This document shows, one piece after another, positions 43,016 through 53,515 of a stretch of 64,000 bases of DNA. Position numbers and translations under genes: made by a program. The stretch is from contig CM056578.1 in the NCBI GenBank assembly GCA_029721435.1, forward strand, positions 12,772,313 through 12,836,312. Direction: 5' to 3'. The stretch comes from Gymnothorax reevesii. Its lineage: Eukaryota > Chordata > Actinopteri > Anguilliformes > Muraenidae. How positions within the stretch are numbered: position 1 is the first letter of the stretch; each line of letters begins with the position of its first letter. The notes under the pieces were generated by a model. The model did not search any database. It had not been told where the DNA came from and saw nothing but the letters and a program-made list of their open reading frames with translations.

Positions 43016-45427
43016 ACTCCAAGTTGTCGCTCTTTCTTTCCAGCAACCTGTGTGTCCTTTTGATATTTTGGCTCTTTAATTGATTTGGTGTTTGGCGTGA
43101 TTCTCCTCACCCAGATGGATCCCATAATGTGCACCGTTCCCTTGGTGTGTCTGTGGTTCTTATGAGCCTCTATACTGATTAGCTTGGTTGCTGGATTCTA
43201 ATACTGGAATCCAGCAATTCTAAATATCTTCTAGTATTGAGCAATGGACTTATTTTGTGTATTGTTTGGTACTTTAATGACAAAAAAGAACATGCTTACT
43301 CTTCTAATAGGGACAAGCTCCCAAGCCTTAATTTCAGTCTCCATGATTGTGACTGTTATCTTATTCATCATCTGTTCTAGTCTGCTCTTCTTGGACAGAG
43401 TATTACAAAGACCACCCAAACCTTCATCGGTCTCCAGGAATGGGATTGCATATCTGCTGAGCTCATTGGCCTTGCTATCAAGCAGTTCTAATTAGGCGAG
43501 GGGATTTCCCCAGCTGATTTCTGCCCCAGGGTGGCCACTGGCTGGGCACTGACATGCAATGTACTCTCTCCAGTAAACAACAACCAAGCTGGACTGCTCC
43601 TTTAACTATTCTGGGCTTCGGCCTCACTACTCTCATCATGTATTCCTATCTATAAATACCCATCTTTGGATTGTACCTTGTGTCTGAGTTTGGTTCCTTG
43701 ACTGGATCATAACTAATAACAATAATGACAACCACAGCAACAACAACAGTAATAATAATAATAATTATGATAATTGCCCAGTCTTAAAAGTGCAAAATAT
43801 CCTCTTCATTCTAGGTCAAGACAAGCAGTTCTTTGGCGATGATGCTGGAGAACAAGCCACACAAAACAGCCAGCAAACACCCACAACCTGTGTTTTTTCA
43901 CTCCTTCGGCTGCATTGGCAGCACCACTCACATTTCATCACAATACTGTGGAGTCAGTATGGTGGTCCCAGAGGAATATAACATATCAACTTCTGAAAAA
44001 AGTTAAGAAAATGGATAGGAATACATTATATGAGAAGTCAAGAGAGGGCGATAGAAAAAAAAGGCTTAGCTTGTGGTTTCAAAGTCAGTGAGGATGGGAA
44101 GCATTTATGGAACGCAGGATTGACTACATATGTATGTACTTCAGACTATTTTCCCATTTCAATTCAGATCATAATGTCAGCGGAATGCCTGAAAACAAAG
44201 ATAAGGCAGAAGGACCCATAAACCAGGCAAGAGAGAACCGCATCCTGAAATAGCGGCAACTTTTAACTCCTAACCCAGAGATGGGAAAAAAGGGTCATAT
44301 CCATTCCTGGTTTTCATGCAAACTTCTGATTAACTTTTTATTTACACCAACATTTACATCACCAGATTTTAGCTGCATTACTCAGTAAGCACATGGCTGA
44401 CAGATAAAGTCTGTTCTTTTGTCACTGCACTGTGATCCAATCCATGTGTGAATCAGTGTTGGTGTGTATAACCAGGTAGCTCATTCTGCCAGGCTATGCG
44501 GTGAAAACAGAAACACGCATTTAGATTAGAGCCCCTGGACTTGGAAATTTCCTCCACTGCCATCACAGAAAAATAGAAAAAGAGACCTTCTTCATGCTTT
44601 AAACTGCAAAAAATAAAAGATGCATGTCGCTCCCACCTAACCTTAGGAACTATGACCTTGCGCCTTGTGCAACATTCTACTGCAGTCTATCTTTGCTGAT
44701 GGTCTTAATCTGTGACTGATAAAGAGTGGTTGAACATTTCAGATGAGGGAATTTTTTTTTCCTCTTTAATGAGGTTTGTGAGGAGCTGTAGGGTCATGAT
44801 GGTTGAATGGTTCTGGGAAAACATGCGACTGCAGACGGGGTTTTAATAAATGTGTTTTTAAGCTGCAACATGCCAGTACTTGTTTCAGATTGGTCTTTTG
44901 GTAAAAGTAAAAACCAGCTTTGCCACACCAATTGAATGAAACCAAAAAGAATATAAAAATAATTTTTAAAAACTACAAGAGAAAGATGGAAGCTGGCAAC
45001 AAGTCAATATTGCACCGAGGAAGGAGTAGAATTGCAGCTCTGAGATCAATGGCTGTAAATGGAAGATGCCGACAGCGGGAGAATGGACCAAAAAGATCAT
45101 GAAATGGGTAAAGTCAATCACAGACAATGATGTAGCTTTGGTGAACTCGACAGAAAGTTTATGAAGACGTAGGCGAGATGAAAAATCTTAAATGACTGCA
45201 TGAATGAACAATTTGCAAAGATATACAGTACACGGTTTTCTAGAGGTCTTTGATATTTCAATAATGGTGCATTTTTTTTCTGCATTAACCACTTTTGTGT
45301 CAGATGAACAAGATTTTACACACTCTCATGGTAGGCACTGGTTAGTGCATGAATATGCTTTTCCAATGGGGGGCGGTGACAATACAAACCACTGCAATGA
45401 AGATTGAATGCAAGAAGCACATGTCTA
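43016..45427. other. Unassigned; possible 3' end or LTR of the Gypsy remnant in first part
   Basis: From 43016 to about 43690 there may be the end of pol and an LTR: CTATAAATACCC at 43651 looks like a TATA region, but no matching 5' LTR is present to prove it. An (AAT/AAC)-rich tract lies at 43706-43770. The remainder shows no supported gene. Confidence 0.4.
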
Positions 45428-45478
45428 CAGTGTGTGTGTATGCGTGTGTGAGTGCGTGCGTTCATGTGTGTGTGTGTG

Positions 45479-45540
<62 letters not shown>
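45428..45540. repeat. (TG)n microsatellite
   Basis: Nearly pure TG dinucleotide tract from about 45464 to 45540, less pure before. Apparent cysteine-valine frames across it are artefacts of the repeat. Confidence 0.95.
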
Positions 45541-45544
<4 letters not shown>

Positions 45545-45847
45545 CAATACTGGAGAGATTTCAGGGACAGTTGTTCATTGTGTTATTATCAGCAGGTAAT
45601 GAATTATGCATTTAATTTGTTCATTTTGTTAACCGCATGTTAGCGATATAGTGATGATAAAACTACCAATTGGACACAAGTAGTTAATTAAAATAATTTT
45701 TTGACTCAAAGAGGACAGCAAAATATGGCAGAAGTAAATCAATTTTTAACTGAAAGGATGTGGGAAATAAAAATTAGACAGTATCATGTAGATTTGCCTA
45801 TGTTATTGATTCACAGTTCAGTGAATAAATTCCACTTTGTTACAAAA

Positions 45848-46108
45848 CCTTTCTAGTCAGAACATAAGACGGTTTCAGACTGAAATTATCGGGTAATGGT
45901 CATTGCCCGATGCGTCCACTGTGCTCACGACTGTTACTAGGTCTTGAGTGAGTGGTACTGGTCAAATGTACTGCTGCGCCACAGAAAAACTGACGAACGT
46001 TACACCGATGAACCAACTTCCTCCCCCCGCTAATTTCTGTTGTTTTTGAAAATAATTAACTTAAACACTAAAAAATCACTTTGTGTCCAGTAAATCACGA
46101 GCATTACC
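45848..46108. repeat. Dispersed repeat R1, copy 2
   Basis: Second copy of the repeat at 2711-2965, same orientation. It continues past the shared part into ACCCAGTACTGTGAAAAGACA (about 46122), a phrase also found near 4556. Family unknown. Confidence 0.8.
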
Positions 46109-46615
46109 AAAGACATAATACCCAGTACTGTGAAAAGACATACAGTATATATAAAGTGCTTAAAAAAATTATGAGACCACCACCCTATGTAAGGTTTATG
46201 CCACAGCTGGCCGAAATTAACAGTATTAGTAATTACCAAAATCCTTTGTGTAGAACCTGAATGTTTGGTTGATTTTGCTCATAACAGATATGTCAAATGT
46301 CAAAAATAATATTGTTGGAACACATGCTCATCATGCGTGTAAAATCTGAATGTTTGGTTGATCTGGCGCAATCCAGAGCCAGCAGTAAACTTTTTACAAC
46401 CTATGATGTTCTTGCAGCCTGGCTGTGGGGGTAGCACCTCTGTTTTCTACTCAGCAGGAGGCCGGAACCATTCCGTCCTAGCTGCCCAGTGTTCCTCAGA
46501 GTTATATCACAGTCCCCATTGAAGTTCAATACCAGTTACATTAATCTGTCTAAAACAATCTAAATCTCTGTGAAATTCATAATATGTTTATGTTCATTTC
46601 CTGAAAAGAAATCAT
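46109..46615. other. Unassigned, possibly Tc1-derived in part
   Basis: TATATAAAGTGCTTAAAAAA followed by ATTATGAGACCACCACC near 46146-46180 resembles the end of another Tc1 lineage in fish, but no transposase is visible. The rest holds no supported feature. Confidence 0.35.
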
Positions 46616-48217
46616 TTATATATACTGAACAAAAATATAAACGCAACACATTTGTTTTTGCTCCCATTTGTCATGAGATGGACTCAAAGATCTAAAATTC
46701 ATTCCAGATACACAATATTACGATTTCTCTCAAACATTGTTCACAAATTTGTCTAAATGTGTGATAGTGAGCACTTTTGCTTTACTGAGACAATCCATCC
46801 CACCTCACAGGTGTGCCACATCAAGATGCTCATCAGACACCATGATTAGTGCACAGGTGTACCTTAGACTGTCCACAATAAAAGGCCACCCTGAAATGTG
46901 CAGTTTTTGCTTTATTGGGGTCTGGAGACTCAGAGCCAGTCAGTATCTGGTGTGACCACCATTTGCCTCATGCAGTGCAACACATGTGGAATGTTGGTCC
47001 ACTCCTCTTCAATGGCTGTGCGAAGTTGCTGGATATTAGTGGGAACTGGTACGCGCTTTCGTACACGCCGGTCAAGCACATCCCAAACATGCTCAATGGG
47101 TGACATGTCCGGTGAGTATGCTGGCCATGCAAGAACTGGGACATTTTCAGCTTCCAAGAATTGTGTACAGATCCTTGCAGCATGGGGCTGTGCATTATCT
47201 TGCTGAAACATGAGGTGATGTTCATGGATGTATGGCACAACAATGGGCCTCAGGATCTCATCCCAGTATCTCTGTGCATTCAAAATGCAATCAATAAAAT
47301 GCACCTGTGTTCTTCGTCCATAAAAGATGCCTGCCCATACCATAACCCCACTACCGCCATGGGCCACTCGATCCACAACATTGACATCAGCAAAGCACTC
47401 ACCCACACAACGCCACACACGCTGTCTGCCATCTGCCCTGAACAATGTAAACCGAGATTCATCCGTGAAGAGAACACCTCTCCAACGTGCCAGACGCCAT
47501 CGAATGTGAGCATTTGCCCACTCAAGTCTGTTACGGCGACGATCTGGAGTCAGGTTAAGACCCCGATGAGGACGACGAGCATGCAGTTTAGCTTCCTTGA
47601 GATGGTTTCTGACAGTTTGTGCAGAAATTCTTTGGTTATGCAAACCAATTGTTTAGCAGCTGTCTGAGTAGCTGGTCTCAGACGATCTTGGAGGTGAACC
47701 TGCTGGATGTGGAGGTCCTGGGCTGGTGTGGTTACACGTGGTCTGCGGTTGTGAGGCTGGTTGGATGTACTGCCATATTCTCTGAAACGCCTTTGGAGAC
47801 GGCTTATGGTGGAGAAATGAACATTCAATGCCCGAGCAACAGGTCTGGTTGACATTCCTGCTGTCAGCCTGCCAATTGCACGCTCCCTCAATGCTTGCGC
47901 CATCTGTGGCATTTTGCTGTGAGACAAAACTGCACATTTCAGAGTGGCCTTTTATTGTGGACAGTCTAAGGTACACCTGTGCACTAATCATGGTGTCTGA
48001 TGAGCATCTTGATGTGGCACACCTCTGAGGTGGGATGGATTGTGTCAGCAAAGCAAAAGTGCTCACCATCACACATTTAGACAGATTTGTGAACAATGTT
48101 TGAGAGAAATGGTAATATTGTGTATCTGGAATGAATTTTAGATCTTTGAGTCCATCTCATGACAAATGGGAGCAAAAACAAAAGTGTTGCGTTTATATTT
48201 TTGTTGAGTATATAAAT
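46616..48217 (-). mobile_element. Tc1 element with long (~290 bp) inverted repeats
   Basis: The left end TATACTGAACAAAAATATAA (46621) and the right end (reverse complement TATACTCAACAAAAATATAA) begin inverted repeats of about 290 bp, 46621-46910 and 47926-48213, with roughly a dozen differences by eye. Repeated inner words such as GGTGTACCTTAGACTGTCCA occur in both. TA-rich flanks fit insertion at TA. Between the repeats is one transposase gene on the minus strand. This is a complete element, about 1.6 kb, of the IR-rich Tc1 type. Low divergence of the ends and the nearly intact gene make it the youngest-looking element in the window. Confidence 0.95.
46930..47927 (-). pseudogene. Tc1 transposase, one frameshift from intact
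   Basis: The gene starts at ATG 47927 (MSHSKMPQMAQALRERAIG). The N-terminal paired-like DNA-binding domain follows: RLTAGMSTRPVARALNVHFS and STISRLQRRFREYGS, then a GRPR-like hook RRPRVTTPAQD. A small indel near 47645-47655 shifts the frame; the second part (47643-46930) reads IGLHNQRISAQTVRNHL, LFTDESRFTLF (first Asp), VMVWAGIFY, FQQDNAQPHAARICTQF (second Asp) and YSPDMSPIEHVWDVLDRRV. The spacing between second Asp and Glu is 34, a DD34E triad, all present. Length across both parts (about 330 codons) is typical for Tc1. Confidence 0.92.
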
Positions 48218-48607
48218 ATATATATATATAACACAATAGACTATAATACTCCATTTAAAGGCTTTTCCATGACAACTGTATTATATTAGCACATATTCCT
48301 GTCATGTTTGGTCTTTTTATTCTCGGGGGAATGCAAGGAGTTGAATGGGACGTTTCATTTTCCTTAGGTTTTAGTGGCTGAACGCAAGAATGCAAGCTGT
48401 AATCAAGGCCAAGGGAGCCCATGCAAAATATAAAAATTTTTTTTTTGTTTGTTTTTGTGTGTGAATAAGGACAATTTAGCTGTTTCAGTTTTTTACTTGT
48501 CAAAGACAAAACACTATAATTTTCACTTTTAAACAAGTTTTGACAAATCTCTAAAATATTTTTGTTTTCTCATTTTTATGACGGGTGGTCTAATAAATTT
48601 GTTAAGG

Positions 48608-48648
<41 letters not shown>

Positions 48649-50566
48649 CTGCAACATGTTTTGAAAACTTTTGACCCACAAAAATCACAAAAGTATTATT
48701 TAGTGACTTAGGTACTTCTTTCACACAGGTCTTCAAATACTTTGTCATATGCAGAGCAGTTCGGTTTGCAACTGATTACTAGGTTTAGTATAATTTGTCA
48801 CACAATCATGTTTTAAAGCAAGGGAATAGACTCAAAATAGACATTCCTCCTGCAGAATTAAATTTGGAATAAGGCCTTGCCTAAGAGCCCAACAGTTGCA
48901 CTGATCTTATTGTGGTTACTGATAAGCCTCTTGCCATCCACGTTCCAGCCTACTGTAGCACCTTAGCTACAAAGCAACAGATCACCCCAATTTTTGAGCA
49001 TGTATTCAATACCATATGCAAACATTTATGATTTTCTATGCTTACACATTTTTTCAACACGAGGGCCAAAGGATGTATTACAAACCTGAAACCCAATGAT
49101 AAAGTTCACGGCATAATCGGCGAATTAAAACATGAACAAGCTTTTAGAGGTTCACCACTGTGATTCTAGGACCCCCAGGGCCTGAGTCCATAGATTTCCA
49201 TTGGTAATATGCCCTGACTTCAAATACCTTAACACCGCCTGGAGTCAAGAACAGAAGAACTTATGAATGTGAGAGGGCAGAGAAAGGTCATTCAACTTTT
49301 TCTCAGCCCATTAAATACAGAGAGGTTATCTAACACTGTACTAAGCACTACTGGACCTGCACTACAGCCACTCATAGAGACTCATTCCGTTGGGCCGGCA
49401 TAGGAGTACATAGATTGGCCAGAACTGCCTATATAGGTGGACTCACAGAATAGGGTGAAGTGTTGATACACACACACGCAGACAAACACGCACATTCACA
49501 AAAAAATTAATATGTAGTGATTACAAAGGTCCAGCAGGTCCAACATGCGGATTGTGCATGAGTTTGAACATGTTGGCCACAATCCCAAGAATGTAAGGAG
49601 AGAGCAAAGATGGAGTCCAAAGGCAGAAAGAGAGGGAACAAACAGTGATATTATGAGAGCAGGAGTGAAAAAGTACAAGAGAGTGAGAGAGAATAAAGGA
49701 AGGCAGATAAACCAGAAAGGTACGTGGATAGAATGCATTGAACTAGGAAATAGAGAAAGGGGGAGATATAAACATGTATGTGCGACTCATTGGCTGTTCA
49801 AGAGGTTTTGAAAGGAATAGCTATCAAAACACGTAAATGTGGACTGGGCAGAATAAGACCTGAATAGGCAGTTATGGACTGGACAGACGATAATAATTTG
49901 AGTTGTAGAAGCGGCTGGAGGTTAGAGCAGTAGGCAGTGGGATCGGACAGCTCTATTCATTATTCAGCTAACGGTCTGGCACATATGCCAAGGTAATGGT
50001 GAAAAATGGGTTGTAAGCCCGGATTAAAGGATTGGTGTGCCGGTGAAATGGGCTGGTTAACTCTATAATAGCTACGGATGAATTATAAGGCTACAGGTTA
50101 GATAAGGACACTTAGCACTGCGGAGTGGAGAGGACTCTGAGCAGGTGACGCTTCAGAATGCCATATAGGAAAAAATATATAATGTGTCATTTCAAAAACT
50201 ATTGGCAAGGACAACTAAACATTTTTAGAGCAGGAAAATTTAGTTTATGCTGTATTGTAAAATGTATGAACTTGTTCATGTGAGAACAGTGAATCACTGA
50301 TGCCCCTAATTTTTAGTCCTTTGACTTATAAAATCAAAAAATGAATTATTAATACGTTCATTCAAATGCTGTTGTAGCAATCACTATTGGTTCCTGAATG
50401 TGACTGAGTTCTCGATCACTGCCTATTGATTTTTTTTTTAAAATGTGAGAGCACACTTTTCTCTATATAACGAGACAAAAATACATTGTACAGACGGACA
50501 CTTAGGGAAAATGTGTCACGGAATGGCATGCCGTGAAAAGACCATAAAAAGTTGGGCACAGGGGTG

Positions 50567-50611
<45 letters not shown>

Positions 50612-51339
50612 GAGTTTGGTTCCAAAACACAATAAGTGCCAAAATGACAAAAATTGAGCTAATACAACAAAGAAATAGCCCCTGTGCTTCTTACACATGG
50701 TGAAAAGTTTCTTTTTTTGCAATTCAGACTATAGAGTGTATTTTTTCATGGTCAAAGTTTTTGTTTCTCTATAAAATGCAAAATGCGTTCACATAGAAAA
50801 AGTTAATTTACTCAAAATGAGTAAAATGGATATATTGCGTTTTAGAAACAAAGTCTTCATATACTCAGCTATGGTAAAAAAGAGTAAGTTGTCGCAGCAC
50901 TGATCACAAGACATGGAAAATAATGCCATTGAAGAATTACATAAGATATAGTTTTGATCCTTGTCTCTCTCCTTATATTTAAACTATATCTTAGGATATT
51001 TAAACTTATATCTTACAGGATTAAACTATATCTTAGGACATAGATTGGATTTTGAGGCCCATATCCGATTTGTTCAACTGTGTGTTTACATCTTGTTTTG
51101 AGCCTGAATGATATCTGTTTTGTTTTGATTCCATTTGTTTACACCACTCACTACCTGGCCATTGTCTTGGGAGATCCACATGCGCCCAGTGGAGAAGGCT
51201 ACCGAAAATAAAAGCAAATGTGCGTCCAGCGCAACAAAAGCATGCAGGCCGAACAGTCATAGAAATGATCAAAACATCAAGCAAGCTCGCAAAATTTCAC
51301 TGGGTAACCTACATCTGATTCTCCCGTTAACGCCTTTTA
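48218..51339. other. Intergenic with microsatellites
   Basis: No recognised gene in 3.1 kb. It contains (TA)n at 48206-48230, (GT)n at 48611-48646 and (TA)n at 50568-50608. Frames of 60-93 codons have no motif. AAACTATATCTTAGGA at 50984-51040 is repeated about three times within 60 bp. Confidence 0.5.
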
Positions 51340-51527
51340 AGCCGCTTTCACATTGGAAGCGAAACAAATAAATTTGCATACTGATTTACTGATGAATATG
51401 ATGAGAAATATTGAAATATAATCCTCAACACATTCATAGTCAATGCAAAGACGCCGCGTCTTTGCATTGACTTTGAATGTAATCTGTCGCACTAAAAATT
51501 TGTTTTAGGTCTGCTGTGAAAGCAGCT
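51340..51527. mobile_element. 188-bp palindromic MITE (possible TTA duplication)
   Basis: The ends AGCCGCTTTCACA (51340) and TGTGAAAGCAGCT (ending 51527) are inverted repeats, each bordered by TTA (51337-51339; 51528-51530), which would fit a PIF/Harbinger-type 3-bp duplication. The match continues inward (ACAAATAAATTTG against AAATTTGTTTT). Inside lies an almost perfect palindrome, 51430-51480, with 25-bp arms, one mismatch and a single-base centre at 51455. A related, shorter copy lies at 31418-31531. Non-coding. Confidence 0.8.
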
Positions 51528-52980
51528 TTACACTTATCACCTGCATCATCGCAAATACGTAGGCAGACTCCGCCTTAGGGTGCGTTCCAGGCAACCCATA
51601 ACCCGTAATTTACCGCTTAAAAGTGCGCGGAGCTACCACGAAACCTGTAAATTCACGCGGATTAACTCGATTGTGCTCAACGTACTCTGACTTCATTGTT
51701 TGACGTCACGCACCTCAGCTAAAATGGCAGCACCAAGGACTGTATAAAACATGGACGAAGCGTCTCCATTCACTCCCATTCAGCAAAGATGGAGCCAAAA
51801 TATGCCATGTTGCACATTTGGAGCCTGAGTTGGCGCAGTAGTGATCGGGGGGTAGAGCCGCGCTATCGAATCCTGCCCACACACCCACACGACCCTGAAC
51901 ATCTAACCTAGGCTGGCAGCTACGCAGTTAAAATAAGTGCCCGTAATAGCCAGCTCTCACATGGAAACGGTACAGTTTACCATCGTAAAGTGACCCCACT
52001 GTTGGCTGTGTAACTATTCGGCCGTTAATAAGGTAAATAGACTTTATGGCTACACGGACCCCACCCCACAGTCATCTGTTTCGAAATTAGTTGAAGTACC
52101 TTACTGGCTGTCTATGATATCTTGTCTTTGAATCTTGCTTAACAAGCTAGGTATGTAGCTAATTACATTAAGTAACGCAGGTGTCAGATTTTTGCCACTT
52201 CTTGGCCAAATAGCTAGCTCCAGTCAATGTTCTCAACTGTCACTTACCCAGTGTTGCGAGTTGGCGAGCATATTAACACAGATTTTCGTTGTATTTTCTA
52301 AATCATGTTCTGCTGGGACAGTGTCATTTCCTATGGGCATGTCCTAGATAAGTAAAGGGTCGAACTTTTGATTTTTCAACACGTTAGAACGGTAGATCGA
52401 ATTTTTAATTTAAATTAACAGTCCTTCTCACCAAAGTCAGCTTGCTGTGATTAATAAGTCGCGTGTCTTATCGTAAGCTGTATCTCACCGTAAGCTAAAA
52501 AAGTTACATAATCGCAATGGAATATAACCATCATAGCTTGGGGGACCGGCAATTCATTCTCTGTGATAGTTGACTTTGCAATCCAACACCCCTACACTTT
52601 CTTTTATGTGGACTCGATGTATTTGAATGCATAGATAGTAATTGTTTGAGTTTTGGTATCCTCATTTTTATATGACAAAATGGACTCCGCAATTCTTGCA
52701 TCCTCCACAGTGGCCAAGAGTCTGTATAAATCTCATAAGAATATCTGGAAACCGACGCCTGTGCTTATTTAAGCATAAGACTTTTCACTGGAAAATCTCA
52801 TTAAAAACTGAAGTTTATAAAATTAAGTCACATCTATTTCATACATTAAAAGCACAATACCACCTGATAAAATATGGAATAATAGAATATAAACATGAAA
52901 TATGTAAAATTGCAGAACAAGCCAGCTGAAGTGACATTTAAAGGTAACATGTGCATTTTACAACCACAGGGTAAAGAGTT
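51528..52980. other. Unassigned; tRNA-like box motifs near 51840
   Basis: TTAGGGTGCGTTCCAGGCAA near 51577 could be a transposon end. At 51832-51885 the sequence GTTGGCGCAGTAGTGATCGG and, about 30 bases later, ATCGAATCCTG resemble polymerase III A and B boxes, as in a SINE head, but no SINE tail or second copy is visible. No gene is supported. Confidence 0.3.
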
Positions 52981-53515
52981 TACATTATCGGGGACAGGCT
53001 TCATTCGCCATGGAGAAAAACAAGCAAGGGAGACCACCGGGACCATCCTTGGTCTGGATGCACAGGTCCAGTGATTTGGCTGGGGTGGCGCGGTTTGGGG
53101 AAACCTTCTCCCCTTTATCCACCAGTACCTGAGAGGAAGAGCAGAGCCGGAGGTCCTGCTGGTCCACTGTGGCGGGAATGACCTCGGAAAAATTGAGAGT
53201 GTGAAGCTTGTCGCAGGGATCAAGCAGGACTGGGAAATTCCCCATCGGCAGTTCCCTCGGATGAAGACCATCCTCTCTGCCATCACCCAGTGCAAAATGC
53301 CAAAATGGTGGAGGTCTTCCCATCCAAAGATTGACAAAGCCTGGCAATATGTCAACAGTGTGATGGCTACCTTTGTTTTGTCTATTGGTGGAGACATCTT
53401 GCATTATCCTTAGATAAAGCATAGAGATCCTGGCCAATTTTTGCATGATGGAGTTCATTTCACCCCTATGGGAAATTATATATTTTTAAATAACATTGTG
53501 GCTGTGTCTGAAACA
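52981..53515 (+). pseudogene. SGNH hydrolase remnant of transposon type
   Basis: The plus strand carries the three SGNH blocks in order across frame changes. VWMHRSSDLAGVARFGE near 53055 corresponds to the serine block (normally VGSS or GHS before an aromatic/Ala-rich helix). VLLVHCGGNDLGKIESVKLV at about 53155-53210 is the GxND block. VMATFVLSIGGDILHYP then a stop at 53411, and HDGVHFTPMGNYIFLNN near 53440-53490 with the catalytic Asp and His. This arrangement resembles the SGNH proteins found in Ngaro/DIRS-like and some other fish elements, and differs from the CR1 ORF1 esterase at 27 kb (GGND...DGVHFTP against GTND...DGLHLN). Frameshifts and an in-frame stop make it a fossil. Confidence 0.8.

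Noticed and set aside
43231..43495. Overlapping frames beyond the Gypsy integrase as an env-like gene
   Set aside because: Short, opposing frames on both strands without signal peptide or recognisable envelope features.
45349..45643. Cysteine-valine repeat frames
   Set aside because: Product of the (TG)n microsatellite.
46898..47667. Plus-strand frames of 102 and 168 codons
   Set aside because: Antisense shadows of the Tc1 transposase on the minus strand, which carries all the catalytic motifs.
51832..51885. Possible tRNA gene or SINE head
   Set aside because: A- and B-box-like words occur at a plausible spacing, but I cannot fold a cloverleaf and see no tail or second copy; kept only as a note.
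52846..53458. Minus-strand frames of 183 and 157 codons
   Set aside because: They overlap the plus-strand SGNH blocks (GGND and DGVHFTP), which are clearly homologous; the minus frames show no domain.
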